A stretch of DNA of 64,000 bases from Catellatospora sp. TT07R-123 (GCF_018327705.1 NZ_BNEM01000001.1:4092001-4156000); one strand, 5' to 3'; shown: positions 1 to 7,854, counted from the stretch's first letter. Notes: generated by a model not told the origin, from the sequence alone. Numbers and translations are program-made.

Positions 1-146
1 TAGGCCGCCGCCTCGGCGGCGACGTCGTCGGGCAGCAGGCCAGGCGTGATCGCGACCGGCGCTCCGCCGTCCGCCGCCGGCACCGGGACCGCCACGCAGC
101 CCTGCGCCGACTCCGGTCGCGCGCCACCGAGTCGAATGTCGATCAT
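1..146 (-). CDS. N-terminal part of an unidentified protein, cut by the window edge
   Basis: An open frame runs leftwards off the window from an ATG whose first codon ends at 146. A clear Shine-Dalgarno (GGAGG, 8 bases upstream) precedes it, which makes the start credible. Only about 48 residues are visible, beginning MIDIRLGGARPESAQG, followed by an Ala/Val/Pro-rich stretch with 'VAVPVP'. This faintly resembles the N-terminal domain of M17 leucyl aminopeptidases, but the catalytic domain is outside the window, so I assign no function. Confidence 0.5.
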   Translation of the reverse strand, partial: MIDIRLGGARPESAQGCVAVPVPAADGGAPVAITPGLLPDDVAAEAAA

Positions 147-270
147 GATTCGCACCTCCACCGCCACGTAACCAGCCGCCTGACCCTACCGCGTTCCACC
201 CGGCCACCGGCCGCGGCCGAGGCGGAACGCCGCCGCCAGGTCAGGCAGCGGTTTCGGGGCAAAGGGCGAG

Positions 271-294
271 GTGCCGCGCGCTCGCGCGCGGCAC
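271..294. terminator. GC-rich perfect hairpin downstream of the DUF3117 gene
   Basis: Ten-base perfect arms (271-280 and 285-294) enclose a CTCG tetraloop. It lies about 100 bases downstream of the leftward DUF3117 gene and has no U-tract, so it is at most an actinobacterial-type terminator. The rest of 147-396 shows no credible gene. Confidence 0.4.
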
Positions 295-396
295 CCGGAG
301 CACAGTTGCCGTGGAGGGGGCGAGCCGACCGGGAGCGCCGTCGGCACGGCGGCGGACCCGGGCGGGGGGTGTGCCTTGCTTGTTACTGAGCCGTCG

Positions 397-564
397 TCAG
401 CCGACGGCGAGCTTGAGCGCCTCGCCCAGGGCAGTGGCCTCGTCTGGTGTCATCTCCACCACAAGCCGCCCGCCGCCCTCCAGCGGCACGCGCATGACGA
501 TTCCCCGGCCCTCTTTGGTGACCTCCAGCGGACCGTCGCCCGTCCGCGGCTTCATCGCCGCCAT
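397..564 (-). CDS. DUF3117 domain-containing small protein
   Basis: This 55-residue protein (MAAMKPRTGDGPLEVTKEGR..., ending EALKLAVG) matches the DUF3117 family, a short conserved actinobacterial protein of unknown role. The whole protein is the conserved domain, with a GDGPLEVTKEGRG core and a C-terminal 'EMTPDEATALGEAL' helix. The ATG is preceded by GGGGAG at a good distance. It is monocistronic, with about 290 bases of non-coding DNA to its right shared with the divergent PaaX gene. Family membership is clear; function is not known. Confidence 0.93.
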   Translation of the reverse strand: MAAMKPRTGDGPLEVTKEGRGIVMRVPLEGGGRLVVEMTPDEATALGEALKLAVG

Positions 565-803
565 GTGTGTCTCCCCTCAGACTTGCCAGACCTGCACCCG
601 GGTTGGAATGCAAGACTTCGGCGGGCCTCCCCGCCTTGCAACGCCCGACATCCGGCCTGGCGGACCTGCCCGAAGGCTGCCCGTCGCGGCCGCGCGCCGT
701 CGTACGCTGTCCGGCACCCGTCACGGTTGGGTGAGCCGTGCGTGGGTGCCGACCAATGATTTTCCCTGATGGACCACGCGAAGCCCAAACCGGGCCGGTC
801 ACG

Positions 804-844
804 TTGTGACATCATCTCGCCACCACAGTTCACATCTGTCACAA
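804..844. promoter_or_regulatory. Inverted repeat upstream of the PaaX-type regulator, candidate operator
   Basis: TTGTGAC (804-810) and GTCACAA (838-844) form a perfect 7-base inverted repeat separated by 27 bases, ending 9 bases before the preferred start of the regulator gene. This is a natural place for autoregulation by a PaaX-family repressor. No family-specific operator has been proven here. The rest of 565-853 shows nothing recognisable. Confidence 0.4.
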
Positions 845-853
845 TCACCCCTC

Positions 854-1651
854 ATGCAGGCCCGTTCCGCACTCTTCGACCTCTACGGTGATCACCTGCG
901 ACAACGTGGCGGAAGGGCGCCGATCGCGGCCCTGATCCGGCTGCTCGCGCCGCTCGGCGTCGCGGCGCCCGCCGTCCGTACGGCGGTGTCCCGGATGGTG
1001 CGACAGGGCTGGCTCGCGCCCGTACGCCTGCCCTCAGGCCCCGGATACCAGCTGACGCCGCGCGCGGTGCGCCGCCTCGACGAGGCCGCGGCGCGCATCT
1101 ACCGCACCGGCCGGGGCGGCTGGGACGGCCGCTTCGACCTGATCGTCGTCGCGCTGCCGGAACCGGCGGCGCTGCGGCGCACCGAACGCGACCGCCTCGC
1201 CGCCGACCTGGCCTTCCTCGGGTACGGCCGCCTGGAGCAGTCGGTCTGGATCGCCGCCCGCCCGGCCGGGGAGGCCGACCAGCTCCTCGTCGACGCCGGG
1301 GTGCGCTTCGACCGGTTCTCGGCGACCCACACCGGCGGCGACTCGGCCGCGATGATCTCCCGAGCCTGGAACATCTCCGCCGTCGGCGCCGCATACTCAG
1401 GGTTCGTGGCACAGCTCACTCCGGCCGTCAGCGCCGTCACCAGGCTCACCGACGACCGCAGCGCGTACGCGACCCGCTGCGCCCTGGTCCACGCCTGGCG
1501 CGCGTTCCTCTTCCGCGACCCCCAGCTGCCCGCCTCCGTGCTGCCGCCCGACTGGCCCGGCACCGCGGCGGCCGCGTTCTTCGACCGGCACGCAGCCCGG
1601 CTGCGGCCCGCCGCCGACCGTTTCGTCGATCACTGCCTCAGGGAGAACTGA
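854..1651 (+). CDS. PaaX family transcriptional regulator
   Basis: A 265-residue protein with the PaaX architecture: an N-terminal winged helix at about residues 1-75 (RSALFDLYGDHLR..., 'VRTAVSRMVRQGWL'), a central ferredoxin-like domain ('RFDLIVVALPEP'), and a C-terminal domain ('YATRCALVHAWRAFLFRDPQLPASVLPPDWPG') typical of PaaX. Members repress phenylacetate or related aromatic/acyl-CoA genes and are released by the CoA thioester. Translation may begin at ATG 854 or at in-frame GTG 806. I prefer 854 because conserved sequence starts there, although no good ribosome site is visible. The stop overlaps the next start (TGATG), so the pair is one operon. Confidence 0.9.
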   Translation: MQARSALFDLYGDHLRQRGGRAPIAALIRLLAPLGVAAPAVRTAVSRMVRQGWLAPVRLPSGPGYQLTPRAVRRLDEAAARIYRTGRGGWDGRFDLIVVALPEPAALRRTERDRLAADLAFLGYGRLEQSVWIAARPAGEADQLLVDAGVRFDRFSATHTGGDSAAMISRAWNISAVGAAYSGFVAQLTPAVSAVTRLTDDRSAYATRCALVHAWRAFLFRDPQLPASVLPPDWPGTAAAAFFDRHAARLRPAADRFVDHCLREN

Positions 1652-2436
1652 TGTCCGCACCGCTGCTCGTCGACCGCACCGACGGCGTCGCCACGGTGAC
1701 CATGAACCGCCCCGACTCGCTGAACTCGCTGGACGTGGCGCTGAAGGAGGCCCTGCGGGACACCTTCCTGGAGCTCGCCACCGACGCGACCTGCCGGGCC
1801 GTGGTGCTCGCCGGTGCCGGGCGGGCCTTCTGCGTCGGGCAGGACCTGCGCGAGCACCTGTCCGCGCTGGAGACCAAGGCGCCGCTGGACACCGTGTCCG
1901 AGCACTACAACCCGATGGTCACCGCGCTGGCGGCGCTGCCGCAGCCGGTCGTGGCCGCGGTGCGCGGCGCCGCCGCGGGCGCGGGTGCGGGCCTGGCGTT
2001 CCTGGCCGACTTCCGCATCGGCGGGCCGTCGACGTCGTACCTGATGGCGTTCGCGCGGGTGGGGCTGGCGGCCGACTCGGCGGTGTCGTGGACCCTGCCG
2101 CGCCTGGTCGGCCACGCCAAGGCCACCGAGCTGCTGCTGCTGGCCGAGCCGGTCAGGAGCGAGGAGGCGCACCGCCTCGGGTTGCTGACCCGCCTGCTCG
2201 ACTACGACGACGACGTCCTGCCCGCGGCCCAGGAGCTGGCCGCCCGCCTGGCGGCGGGGCCTTCCGTGGCGTACGCCCAGATCAAGCGCGAGCTGTTCGA
2301 GGGCGCCACCGGCACCCTGGCCGACGCGCTGGCGGTCGAGCTCGCCGCCCAGACCGCCGCCGGCAGCACCACCGACCACCGCGAGGCGACGAACGCCTTC
2401 GTCGAGAAGCGAACCCCGCGCTTCGAGGGCCGCTAG
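1651..2436 (+). CDS. Enoyl-CoA hydratase/isomerase family protein (PaaG-like)
   Basis: A 261-residue crotonase-fold protein. The oxyanion-hole segments are visible ('GAGRAFCVGQDL' near 55-66 and 'GAAAGAGAGLAFLADF' near 106-121). The first catalytic Glu of true hydratases is absent, and an Asp sits at about 142 ('GLAADSAVSW'), the position used by PaaG-type isomerases. This favours a double-bond or 1,2-epoxyphenylacetyl-CoA isomerase-like role over plain hydration. Translational coupling to the PaaX-type regulator, with GGGAG upstream of the ATG, supports involvement in aromatic acyl-CoA breakdown. No other paa genes are present, so the substrate is an inference. Confidence 0.85.
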   Translation: MSAPLLVDRTDGVATVTMNRPDSLNSLDVALKEALRDTFLELATDATCRAVVLAGAGRAFCVGQDLREHLSALETKAPLDTVSEHYNPMVTALAALPQPVVAAVRGAAAGAGAGLAFLADFRIGGPSTSYLMAFARVGLAADSAVSWTLPRLVGHAKATELLLLAEPVRSEEAHRLGLLTRLLDYDDDVLPAAQELAARLAAGPSVAYAQIKRELFEGATGTLADALAVELAAQTAAGSTTDHREATNAFVEKRTPRFEGR

Positions 2437-2441
2437 CAGCA

Positions 2442-2469
2442 CAGGCGCCCTGCGCGGGCAGGGCGCCTG
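2442..2469. terminator. Bidirectional hairpin between convergent genes
   Basis: Perfect 12-base arms (2442-2453 and 2458-2469) with a GCGG loop sit between the crotonase stop and the stop of the leftward small gene. Placement between convergent genes suggests a shared terminator. Confidence 0.7.
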
Positions 2470-2473
2470 CGGC

Positions 2474-2674
2474 TCAATCCTCTTCGGGGTCGAGGGGGGC
2501 GGGGCCGTCGGAGACGTAGGCGGTCATGGCGAGCTCGTCACCTGCGGGGGACACGAAGGCGGGCAGTTCGGCGGGGCCGAGCTCGACGACGTACCGCCAG
2601 AACTCGGCGACCGCCTCGGCGGGCGTGGCCGCCTCGATCGGCAAGGACACGCTGACCAGCCACTCTCTCTCCAC
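2474..2674 (-). CDS. Conserved-looking small hypothetical protein
   Basis: A 66-residue acidic protein (MEREWLVSVSLPIEAATPAEAVAEFWRYV...) read from GTG 2674, with a weak GATGAGG-like site upstream. The pattern of a strand, 'TPAEAVAEFWRYV' helix and strand suggests a small alpha-beta fold, but I recognise no family. It lies 12 bases downstream of the tag gene on the same strand and is probably co-transcribed with it. The acidic C-terminus (PLDPEED) is typical of small actinobacterial proteins. Confidence 0.65.
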   Translation of the reverse strand: MEREWLVSVSLPIEAATPAEAVAEFWRYVVELGPAELPAFVSPAGDELAMTAYVSDGPAPLDPEED

Positions 2675-2686
2675 AGCCTCATCCCA

Positions 2687-3259
2687 TCACAGCGCGGCGC
2701 GATGGCAGCCCGCGACGTGGTCGTCGACCATGCCGGTGGCCTGCATCAGGGCGTACGCGGTGGTCGGGCCGACGAAGCGCAGCCCGCGCTTCTTCAGGGC
2801 CTTGGCCATCGCCACCGACTCCGGGGTGGTCGCGGGGACCTCGCCCATCGTGGCCGGGCGGGTCCGGGTCGCCGCGTCCGGGGCGTACGACCACAGCAGC
2901 GCGCTCAGCCCGCCCTCCAGCTCCAGCGCCACCCGCGCGTTGTGCAGCGTCGCCTCGATCTTCATCCGGTTGCGCACGATGCCGGGATCGGCCAGCAGCC
3001 GCTGCTCGTCGGCGGGCCCGAACGCGGCCACCGACGCGATGTGGAACCCGGCGAACGCCTGCCGGAACGCGGGCCGCTTGCGCAGGATGGTGATCCAGCT
3101 CAGCCCGGACTGGAACGCCTCCAGGCTCAGCCGCTCGAATAGGGCGTCGTCGCCGTGCAGCGGCCGCCCCCACTCGTCGTCGTGGTACGCGTTGTACTCC
3201 GGGGCGCTGCCCGACCAGGCACATCGCGCCAGCCCGTCCGCGCCGATCACCACGCTCAC
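2687..3259 (-). CDS. tag: DNA-3-methyladenine glycosylase I
   Basis: This 190-residue protein removes 3-methyladenine from alkylated DNA in base excision repair. The family signature is complete: 'RCAWSGSAPEYNAYHDDEWG' at the N-terminus and 'GLSWITILRKRPAFRQAF' in the helix-hairpin-helix-like core. The zinc-site Cys and His are near the N-terminus, and the matching His and Cys are in the C-terminal 'DDHVAGCHR'. GTG 3259 is chosen because a GAGGGGG site precedes it and the length matches the family. The larger open frame upstream is antisense to the hydroxylase gene and is not real. Confidence 0.95.
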   Translation of the reverse strand: MSVVIGADGLARCAWSGSAPEYNAYHDDEWGRPLHGDDALFERLSLEAFQSGLSWITILRKRPAFRQAFAGFHIASVAAFGPADEQRLLADPGIVRNRMKIEATLHNARVALELEGGLSALLWSYAPDAATRTRPATMGEVPATTPESVAMAKALKKRGLRFVGPTTAYALMQATGMVDDHVAGCHRAAL

Positions 3260-3301
3260 CCTATTGCCCCCTCTGCCATACGCGAATACTCTTCGGAACC
3301 C

Positions 3302-4177
3302 ATGGAACTGCCGCACTTCCCGTCTGTCGTGCTGTACTCGGTCCCGCTGTTCATTCTGCTCATGGTCCTCGAACGGGTGTCCTACTGGTTCCATCCCGAT
3401 TCCGACGAGGTGGGTTACGGCGGCAAGGACACCGCGACCAGCCTGAGCATGGGTCTGGGCAGCCTCGGCTGGGACGTGCTGTGGGGCCTCGGGACCGCGG
3501 TCGTCACCAGCGCGGTCTTCCTGGCCACGCCGCTGCGGATCGAGTTCCACTGGTGGGCGCTGCCGCTGTTCCTGATCGCACAGGACTTCTGCTACTACTG
3601 GTCGCACCGCGGCCACCACATGATCCGCGTGCTGTGGGCCTCGCACGTGGTGCACCACTCGGCGCAGACGTTCAACCTGTCCACCGCGCTGCGGCAGAGC
3701 TGGACCGGCTTCACCGGCTTCCTGTTCTACCTGCCGCTGGCGGCCGTCGGCGTCGACCCGCGCATCACCGCGTTCTGCGGCGGCATCAACCTGGTGTACC
3801 AGTTCTGGATCCACACCGAGCGCATCGACAAGATGTGGCGGCCGTTCGAGTTCGTGTTCAACACCCCGTCGCACCACCGGGTGCACCACGCCTCACAGGG
3901 CGGCTACCTGGACCGCAACTTCGCCGGCATGCTGATCATCTGGGACCGGATGTTCGGCAGCTTCGCGCCGGAGACCGAGCGCCCCGTGTACGGCCTCACC
4001 ACGAACATCGCGACCCACAACCCGCTGCGCGTGGCCTATCACGAGTACGCGGCCATCGTCCGCGACCTGCGCACCCGCCGCGTATGGCACTGGCCCGCCA
4101 CGCTGCTGCGCGGCCCCGGCTGGGCTCCCGCCGAACGGCCCGCCGTACAGGCGATAACCCCGGCCCAGGTCAGCTGA
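3302..4177 (+). CDS. Sterol desaturase / fatty acid hydroxylase superfamily membrane protein
   Basis: A 291-residue integral membrane di-iron enzyme. The histidine motifs of the superfamily are all present: 'HRGHHM' near 103-108, 'HVVHHS' near 116-121 and 'HHRVHH' near 198-203. Hydrophobic segments surround them (for example 'VVLYSVPLFILLMVLERV' and 'FLFYLPLAAVGV'). Such enzymes hydroxylate or desaturate lipids at the membrane using O2. The natural substrate cannot be read from sequence, since the family covers sterols, carotenoids, alkylglycerols and fatty acids. The gene stands alone, divergent from tag with about 40 bases between starts. Confidence 0.9.
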   Translation: MELPHFPSVVLYSVPLFILLMVLERVSYWFHPDSDEVGYGGKDTATSLSMGLGSLGWDVLWGLGTAVVTSAVFLATPLRIEFHWWALPLFLIAQDFCYYWSHRGHHMIRVLWASHVVHHSAQTFNLSTALRQSWTGFTGFLFYLPLAAVGVDPRITAFCGGINLVYQFWIHTERIDKMWRPFEFVFNTPSHHRVHHASQGGYLDRNFAGMLIIWDRMFGSFAPETERPVYGLTTNIATHNPLRVAYHEYAAIVRDLRTRRVWHWPATLLRGPGWAPAERPAVQAITPAQVS

Positions 4178-4178
4178 C

Positions 4179-4280
4179 TCAGGCGCCTGCGGCAGGCCTG
4201 CGGTAACGCGCCATCCGCGCGGCCAGGGCGGGCAGGTCGACCTCGACCTTCCACGGCAGTCCCGACGAGGATTCACTCAC
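4179..4280 (-). CDS. Very short ORF translationally coupled to the SRPBCC gene
   Basis: A 33-residue frame (VSESSSGLPWKVEVD..., ending RRPAAGA) starts at GTG 4280. Its GTGA overlaps the stop of the SRPBCC gene by 4 bases, the same junction type seen one gene upstream. The central 'VDLPALAARMARYR' would be a basic amphipathic helix. Supporting a real gene are the coupled start and position in an operon; against it are its tiny size and the lack of a recognised family. Confidence 0.4.
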   Translation of the reverse strand: MSESSSGLPWKVEVDLPALAARMARYRRPAAGA

Positions 4281-4753
4281 GGGAGGCGGCCGGACTCGAC
4301 CATTCGGGCGAAGCGCTTCAGGGCCTGCTTGAGGCTGACCTTCGAACCGGGCCACAGCAGCGGCCACGCCACCCGTCCGGCGACCCCGCCGGGCAGGTGG
4401 AACCACTCGTGCCAGACGACCTGTGTGCGGTCGCCGGCCATCGGGGTGCAGCGCATGACCCCGGGGCCGCGCAGCACCTTGCCGCAGTGCACGACGCGCA
4501 CCTCGTACGGCGGGTCGAGCTTCACCACGCGCATCTCGTCGCGCAGCGTCGCCGGCCCGGCGGCGGTCACCGCCTCGATGAGGCTGCCCTCGCCGCCGTC
4601 GCCCTCGATCACCCGGACCTTGGTCAGCGGGATCCAGTCGCTCTGGCGCTCCCAGGCCGTGAACGCGGCGTAGACCCGCTCGGCGGGGGCGGCGACGATG
4701 ATCGTCGCGGTGACCTCGCCGGAGCCGGGTGCGGCCGGGTCGCTCCCGGTCAC
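4277..4753 (-). CDS. SRPBCC family protein (polyketide cyclase/dehydrase-like fold)
   Basis: A 158-residue START/Bet v1-like protein. The fold signature is visible: 'ATIIVAAPAERVYAAFTAWERQSDWIPLTKVRVIEG' at the N-terminus, a beta-rich middle ('YEVRVVHCGKVLRGPGV') and a long C-terminal helix ('VSLKQALKRFARMVES'). These proteins bind lipids or other hydrophobic ligands in a helix-grip cavity; the ligand is unknown. GTG 4753 overlaps the DivIVA-domain gene stop by 4 bases, so the two are co-translated. Confidence 0.85.
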   Translation of the reverse strand: MTGSDPAAPGSGEVTATIIVAAPAERVYAAFTAWERQSDWIPLTKVRVIEGDGGEGSLIEAVTAAGPATLRDEMRVVKLDPPYEVRVVHCGKVLRGPGVMRCTPMAGDRTQVVWHEWFHLPGGVAGRVAWPLLWPGSKVSLKQALKRFARMVESGRLP

Positions 4754-5277
4754 CGCCGGACCGGCTCGGCGGCGGGCGCCGGGGTGGTCTCCGCCGGGGC
4801 GTCGCCGTCGGTGTCGGTGTCGTGCTCGGCGTCGACCGGCTGCGGAGCCTCGTCCTCGACCGGCTCGGCGTCGGATCCGGCGGCGGCCGCGAGCGCTCCG
4901 GCCGACGGCACGGACTGGCCCAGCGCCGTGGCCCGGGTGCGGGCGAGCGTCTCGGCGTCCTCGGTGCGGCCTTCGCGCAGCGCGGCGACCTCGGCCTCCA
5001 GCACCTGGATCAGCTCGCTCTTGTAGCCGATGTCGTACGCCAGGCGGCGCAGCGTCTGGTCGACCTGGGCCATGCGGTATCCGCGCCAGCCGACGTCGAA
5101 CGTCGCCGTGGAGATGTCGCCCTCGACGAGGGGCCGATCGGCGGGCAACGGCGTGGCGCGCTCGTCGGGTTCGGCCGGAGTCAGTCCCGGGTCACCCCCG
5201 GTGACCAGCGTCATCACCCCGAACACCACGGCGCCCACGGTGAGCGCGACGACGATCAGAAGCAGCAGGTTGCCCAT
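4750..5277 (-). CDS. Membrane-anchored DivIVA domain-containing protein
   Basis: About 175 residues. An N-terminal membrane helix ('NLLLLIVVALTVGAVVFGVM') is followed by a DivIVA/Wag31-type segment 'FDVGWRGYRMAQVDQTLRRLAYDIGY' near 62-87. A short coiled coil ('ELIQVLEAEVAALREGR') and an acidic Ala/Pro-rich tail come next. DivIVA domains mark poles and curved membrane in actinobacteria, so a role near the growing tip or septum is plausible but inferred. ATG 5277 is preferred; GTG 5283, two codons earlier, is equally possible. It is the first gene of a coupled DivIVA-SRPBCC-small ORF operon, with 23-bp tandem repeats just upstream. Confidence 0.8.
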   Translation of the reverse strand: MGNLLLLIVVALTVGAVVFGVMTLVTGGDPGLTPAEPDERATPLPADRPLVEGDISTATFDVGWRGYRMAQVDQTLRRLAYDIGYKSELIQVLEAEVAALREGRTEDAETLARTRATALGQSVPSAGALAAAAGSDAEPVEDEAPQPVDAEHDTDTDGDAPAETTPAPAAEPVRR

Positions 5278-5351
5278 GCCCACGATCGTGGCACGTGTCG
5301 CGCTTCAGCGCGACCCTGCCATGCGACCTGTCCGGGCCGATCCGTCCACCC

Positions 5352-5443
5352 TGTGGGATGACCCCGGAACGGGGTGTGGGATGACCCCGGAACGAGGTGC
5401 AGGACGCTCCCAGTAAGCGGTGCGGGACGCCCCCGGGACCGGG
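5352..5443. repeat. Four tandem copies of a 23-bp repeat
   Basis: Units begin at 5352, 5375, 5398 and 5421 with exact 23-base periodicity. The first two differ at one base (unit core TGTGGGATGACCCCGGAACG). The third and fourth are degenerate but keep the TGYRGGAYG start and GG end. The array fills the gap between the NuoA stop and the DivIVA-domain gene, in the latter's promoter region. Slippage could make it polymorphic. Confidence 0.85.
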
Positions 5444-5447
5444 CGCC

Positions 5448-5819
5448 TCAGAGCCAGCGCAGTGCCTGCTTGCGCCAGGCGTAGAGCAGCCCGAGCGCGA
5501 GCACGGCCACGAAGAGCGCCATCTCGACGACGACCTTCGCCCCGCCCGACAGGTACACCACGGCCCACGGGAACAGGAACACCGCTTCGACCGCGAACAG
5601 GACGTAGAGGTACGCATAGACGTAGTAACGGATGTGCACCTGCGCCCAGCCGCCCTCGACGGGGTCCAGGCCGCACTCGTACGTGTCGAACTTGCCGGCC
5701 GCGTCGTTGGGCCGCGACGGGCGCAGCAGGCGGTTGGCGGTGAACGCCCCGCCGAGGATGAGCACACCGACCAGCAGCAGCAGCCCGACGGTCGCGTACG
5801 GGCCGAGGTATCCGTCCAC
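5448..5819 (-). CDS. nuoA: NADH-quinone oxidoreductase subunit A (lone gene)
   Basis: A 123-residue membrane subunit of respiratory complex I. It has three transmembrane helices ('TVGLLLLVGVLILGGAF', 'YVYAYLYVLFAVEAVFLFPWAVVYL', 'VEMALFVAVLALGLLYAW') and the conserved loop 'KFDTYECGLDPVEGGWAQVHIRYYVYA' between helices 1 and 2, whose Cys lines the quinone channel. The start is GTG 5819. No other nuo gene is nearby, so this is either a second copy or a displaced one. Partial extra nuo sets are known in actinobacteria, which favours an accessory copy. Confidence 0.88.
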   Translation of the reverse strand: MDGYLGPYATVGLLLLVGVLILGGAFTANRLLRPSRPNDAAGKFDTYECGLDPVEGGWAQVHIRYYVYAYLYVLFAVEAVFLFPWAVVYLSGGAKVVVEMALFVAVLALGLLYAWRKQALRWL

Positions 5820-5893
5820 GGACGCAGCCTAGCGCTTCCGGTAACGGTTGGGACTCGTGCAACCGGACGCCGGGGCAACGTGTGTGACCCTGC

Positions 5894-7618
5894 ATGACTG
5901 TGCCCGTCACCCCGCCCGGCGGCGCCGCCCGCGGCGATCTCGCGCTCGCGCCGCGACCGCGCGCCGACGCGTCCGCCGCCGACTTCGACGCCTTCTACCA
6001 GGCCCACTATCCCGGCACCGTGGCCGCGGTGTACGCACTGACCGGCGACCGGGCCGAGGCGCACGACCTGGCCCAGGAGGCGTACTGCCGCGCGTGGCAG
6101 CGCTGGGGCGAGCTGTCGCGCTACGACAACCCGGCCGCCTGGGCGTACCGGGTCGCCACCAACCTGGCCCGGTCCCGCTGGCGGCACCTGCGGGTGGCCG
6201 CCGCGCACCTGGTGCGCCAGCGCCCCGACGACACCGCGCCGCCCGACCCCGAGCACGTGGCGCTGGTGGCCGCGCTGCGCGAACTGCCCGCCGACCAGCG
6301 GCAGGCGATCGTGCTGCACCACCTGGTGGACCTGCCGGTCGGCGACGTGGCCCGGGAGATGGGCGTGCCGACGGGCACAGTCAAGTCCTGGCTGTCGCGG
6401 GGGCGGGCGGAACTGGCGGTCCTGCTGGCCGACCCGCAGGCCGGCCGCCGGGCGCCCGCGCCCGAGGTGCGCCGGCGCGGCGAGCAGCAGCGCCGGGTGC
6501 GGCGCGGCGCGCTGGCGGGTGCGGTCACGGCCGTGGTCGCGGTGCTGGCGCTGCTCGGGCTCGACCTGTTCGGTCCGCGCGGCCACCAGCCGGTGCCCCC
6601 GGCCGAGAGCCCGAGCCCGTCGGTGACCGCGACGCCGAGCCCGTCCGGCCCGGCGGTGCCCGGCCCGAGCCTGCCGCCGCTGGGCCGGCCGGTGGGCGAC
6701 GACCCGATCGGCCGGGTGGACTGGGGCAGCGCCACGATCGGCGGCGTGCCGGCCCAGCAGGGGTGCGCCTCCGGGCGGCTGGCCTTCCGCAACTCCGGCG
6801 AGGGGTACGTCTCCGGCACCGCCTACCCGCGGACCGGCATCTCGCCCGACACGGTCGTATACGGGGACCTGACCGGGGACGGCCGGGCCGAGGCCGTGCT
6901 GTACGCGTACTGCAAGAAGGACGCCGAGGACAGTCTGGACGCCGAGGGTCAGCTGCTCGCGGTCACCAGGGACTCCGGCGGGGCGCTGCGGGCACTGGGC
7001 TGGGTCGGCATCCGCGGGGCGCTGTTCCCCGGTTTCTGGATCGCGGGCGGTGTCGTCAACGTCGAGATGCACCCCTGGCACCGGGGCCCGGAGGGGCACC
7101 GTCCCGGTATGGCGTACGGCTACCGCTGGACCGGCTCGACCTTCGCGGCGGCGGACGTGTCGGCGGCGTACCCCCCGGCGTTTCCGTCCGGACCCGGCCG
7201 CGTCCTGGACCTGACCCCGGTCGCCGACCGCGTCCACTGCGGCGGCCTGCCCGCGCCCACGGGGCCGGTCCGGCCCGCCTTCGATGCCGACGGCATCGCC
7301 GGTGGCGGCGACCGCACCTGGACGATCGTGCGGGGCGCGCCCTCCAACGGCCCGCACCTGGTGCTGCTCGATCCGGCCGGGCGTCCCTACCTGCTGCTCC
7401 AGATCTCGTGCGCGCCCGGCGGCACCGGCGGCGCGGCGCCCGGCGACAACCTGGTGGTGTTCGACGCCGCCGCGGACGGCTGGCGCGCGCTGGCCACGGT
7501 GCCCATCGCGGACGGGGAGGGGATCGGCTCCTGGCGGATGGAGCCCGACGGCAGGTTGACGGTGTCGGCGGCCGCTGAGGTCACGTACACGTGGACCGGT
7601 CTGGCGTTCGCGCGCTGA
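5894..7618 (+). CDS. ECF (SigE family) sigma factor fused to a transmembrane helix and large C-terminal domain
   Basis: A 574-residue protein. Residues about 30-100 are sigma region 2 ('FDAFYQAHYPGTVAAVYALTGDRAEAHDLAQEAYCRAWQRW') and about 120-175 region 4 ('LPADQRQAIVLHHLVDLPVGDVAREMGVPTGTVKSWLSRGRAEL'). A basic stretch and one transmembrane helix follow at about 206-224, then a Pro/Ser-rich linker. The remaining 330 residues are beta-rich, with 'VVYGDLTGDGRAEAVLYAYCKK', reminiscent of FG-GAP/VCBS calcium-binding repeats. The usual separate anti-sigma gene is absent. The topology predicts a sigma factor held at the membrane with an outside sensor, so release may require proteolysis; that mechanism is inferred. 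Confidence 0.85.
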   Translation: MTVPVTPPGGAARGDLALAPRPRADASAADFDAFYQAHYPGTVAAVYALTGDRAEAHDLAQEAYCRAWQRWGELSRYDNPAAWAYRVATNLARSRWRHLRVAAAHLVRQRPDDTAPPDPEHVALVAALRELPADQRQAIVLHHLVDLPVGDVAREMGVPTGTVKSWLSRGRAELAVLLADPQAGRRAPAPEVRRRGEQQRRVRRGALAGAVTAVVAVLALLGLDLFGPRGHQPVPPAESPSPSVTATPSPSGPAVPGPSLPPLGRPVGDDPIGRVDWGSATIGGVPAQQGCASGRLAFRNSGEGYVSGTAYPRTGISPDTVVYGDLTGDGRAEAVLYAYCKKDAEDSLDAEGQLLAVTRDSGGALRALGWVGIRGALFPGFWIAGGVVNVEMHPWHRGPEGHRPGMAYGYRWTGSTFAAADVSAAYPPAFPSGPGRVLDLTPVADRVHCGGLPAPTGPVRPAFDADGIAGGGDRTWTIVRGAPSNGPHLVLLDPAGRPYLLLQISCAPGGTGGAAPGDNLVVFDAAADGWRALATVPIADGEGIGSWRMEPDGRLTVSAAAEVTYTWTGLAFAR

Positions 7619-7854
7619 GCCCCGGCCCGATCCGCGCGACAAGGTTCGATCCGCGCAACGTGGTTCTTCGTTCGTGTCAGCTTTTGGGATGAGTGAGTGA
7701 TCTGGGCGACTCGGCACCCGGTGCTGTGTCGCCTTTATCACGTTCATCGCCGGTTTGGCCTGGGCACCCTTGTCACCGCGATTCCCTACCGCCGACGTAG
7801 GCTGACCTTAATCGAGACGTAACAGCACACCACCCCAGCAGGAGGTCGCGTCCA

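Noticed and set aside
5192..7747. 851-residue open frame on the minus strand
   Set aside because: It runs antisense across nuoA and the sigma-factor gene, and its Arg/Gly/Pro-rich composition is that of GC-rich shadow frames.
7619..7854. Promoter for korAB (TTGTCA and TAGGCT)
   Set aside because: The spacing of 22 bases is too long and no better pair was found, so no promoter is called.
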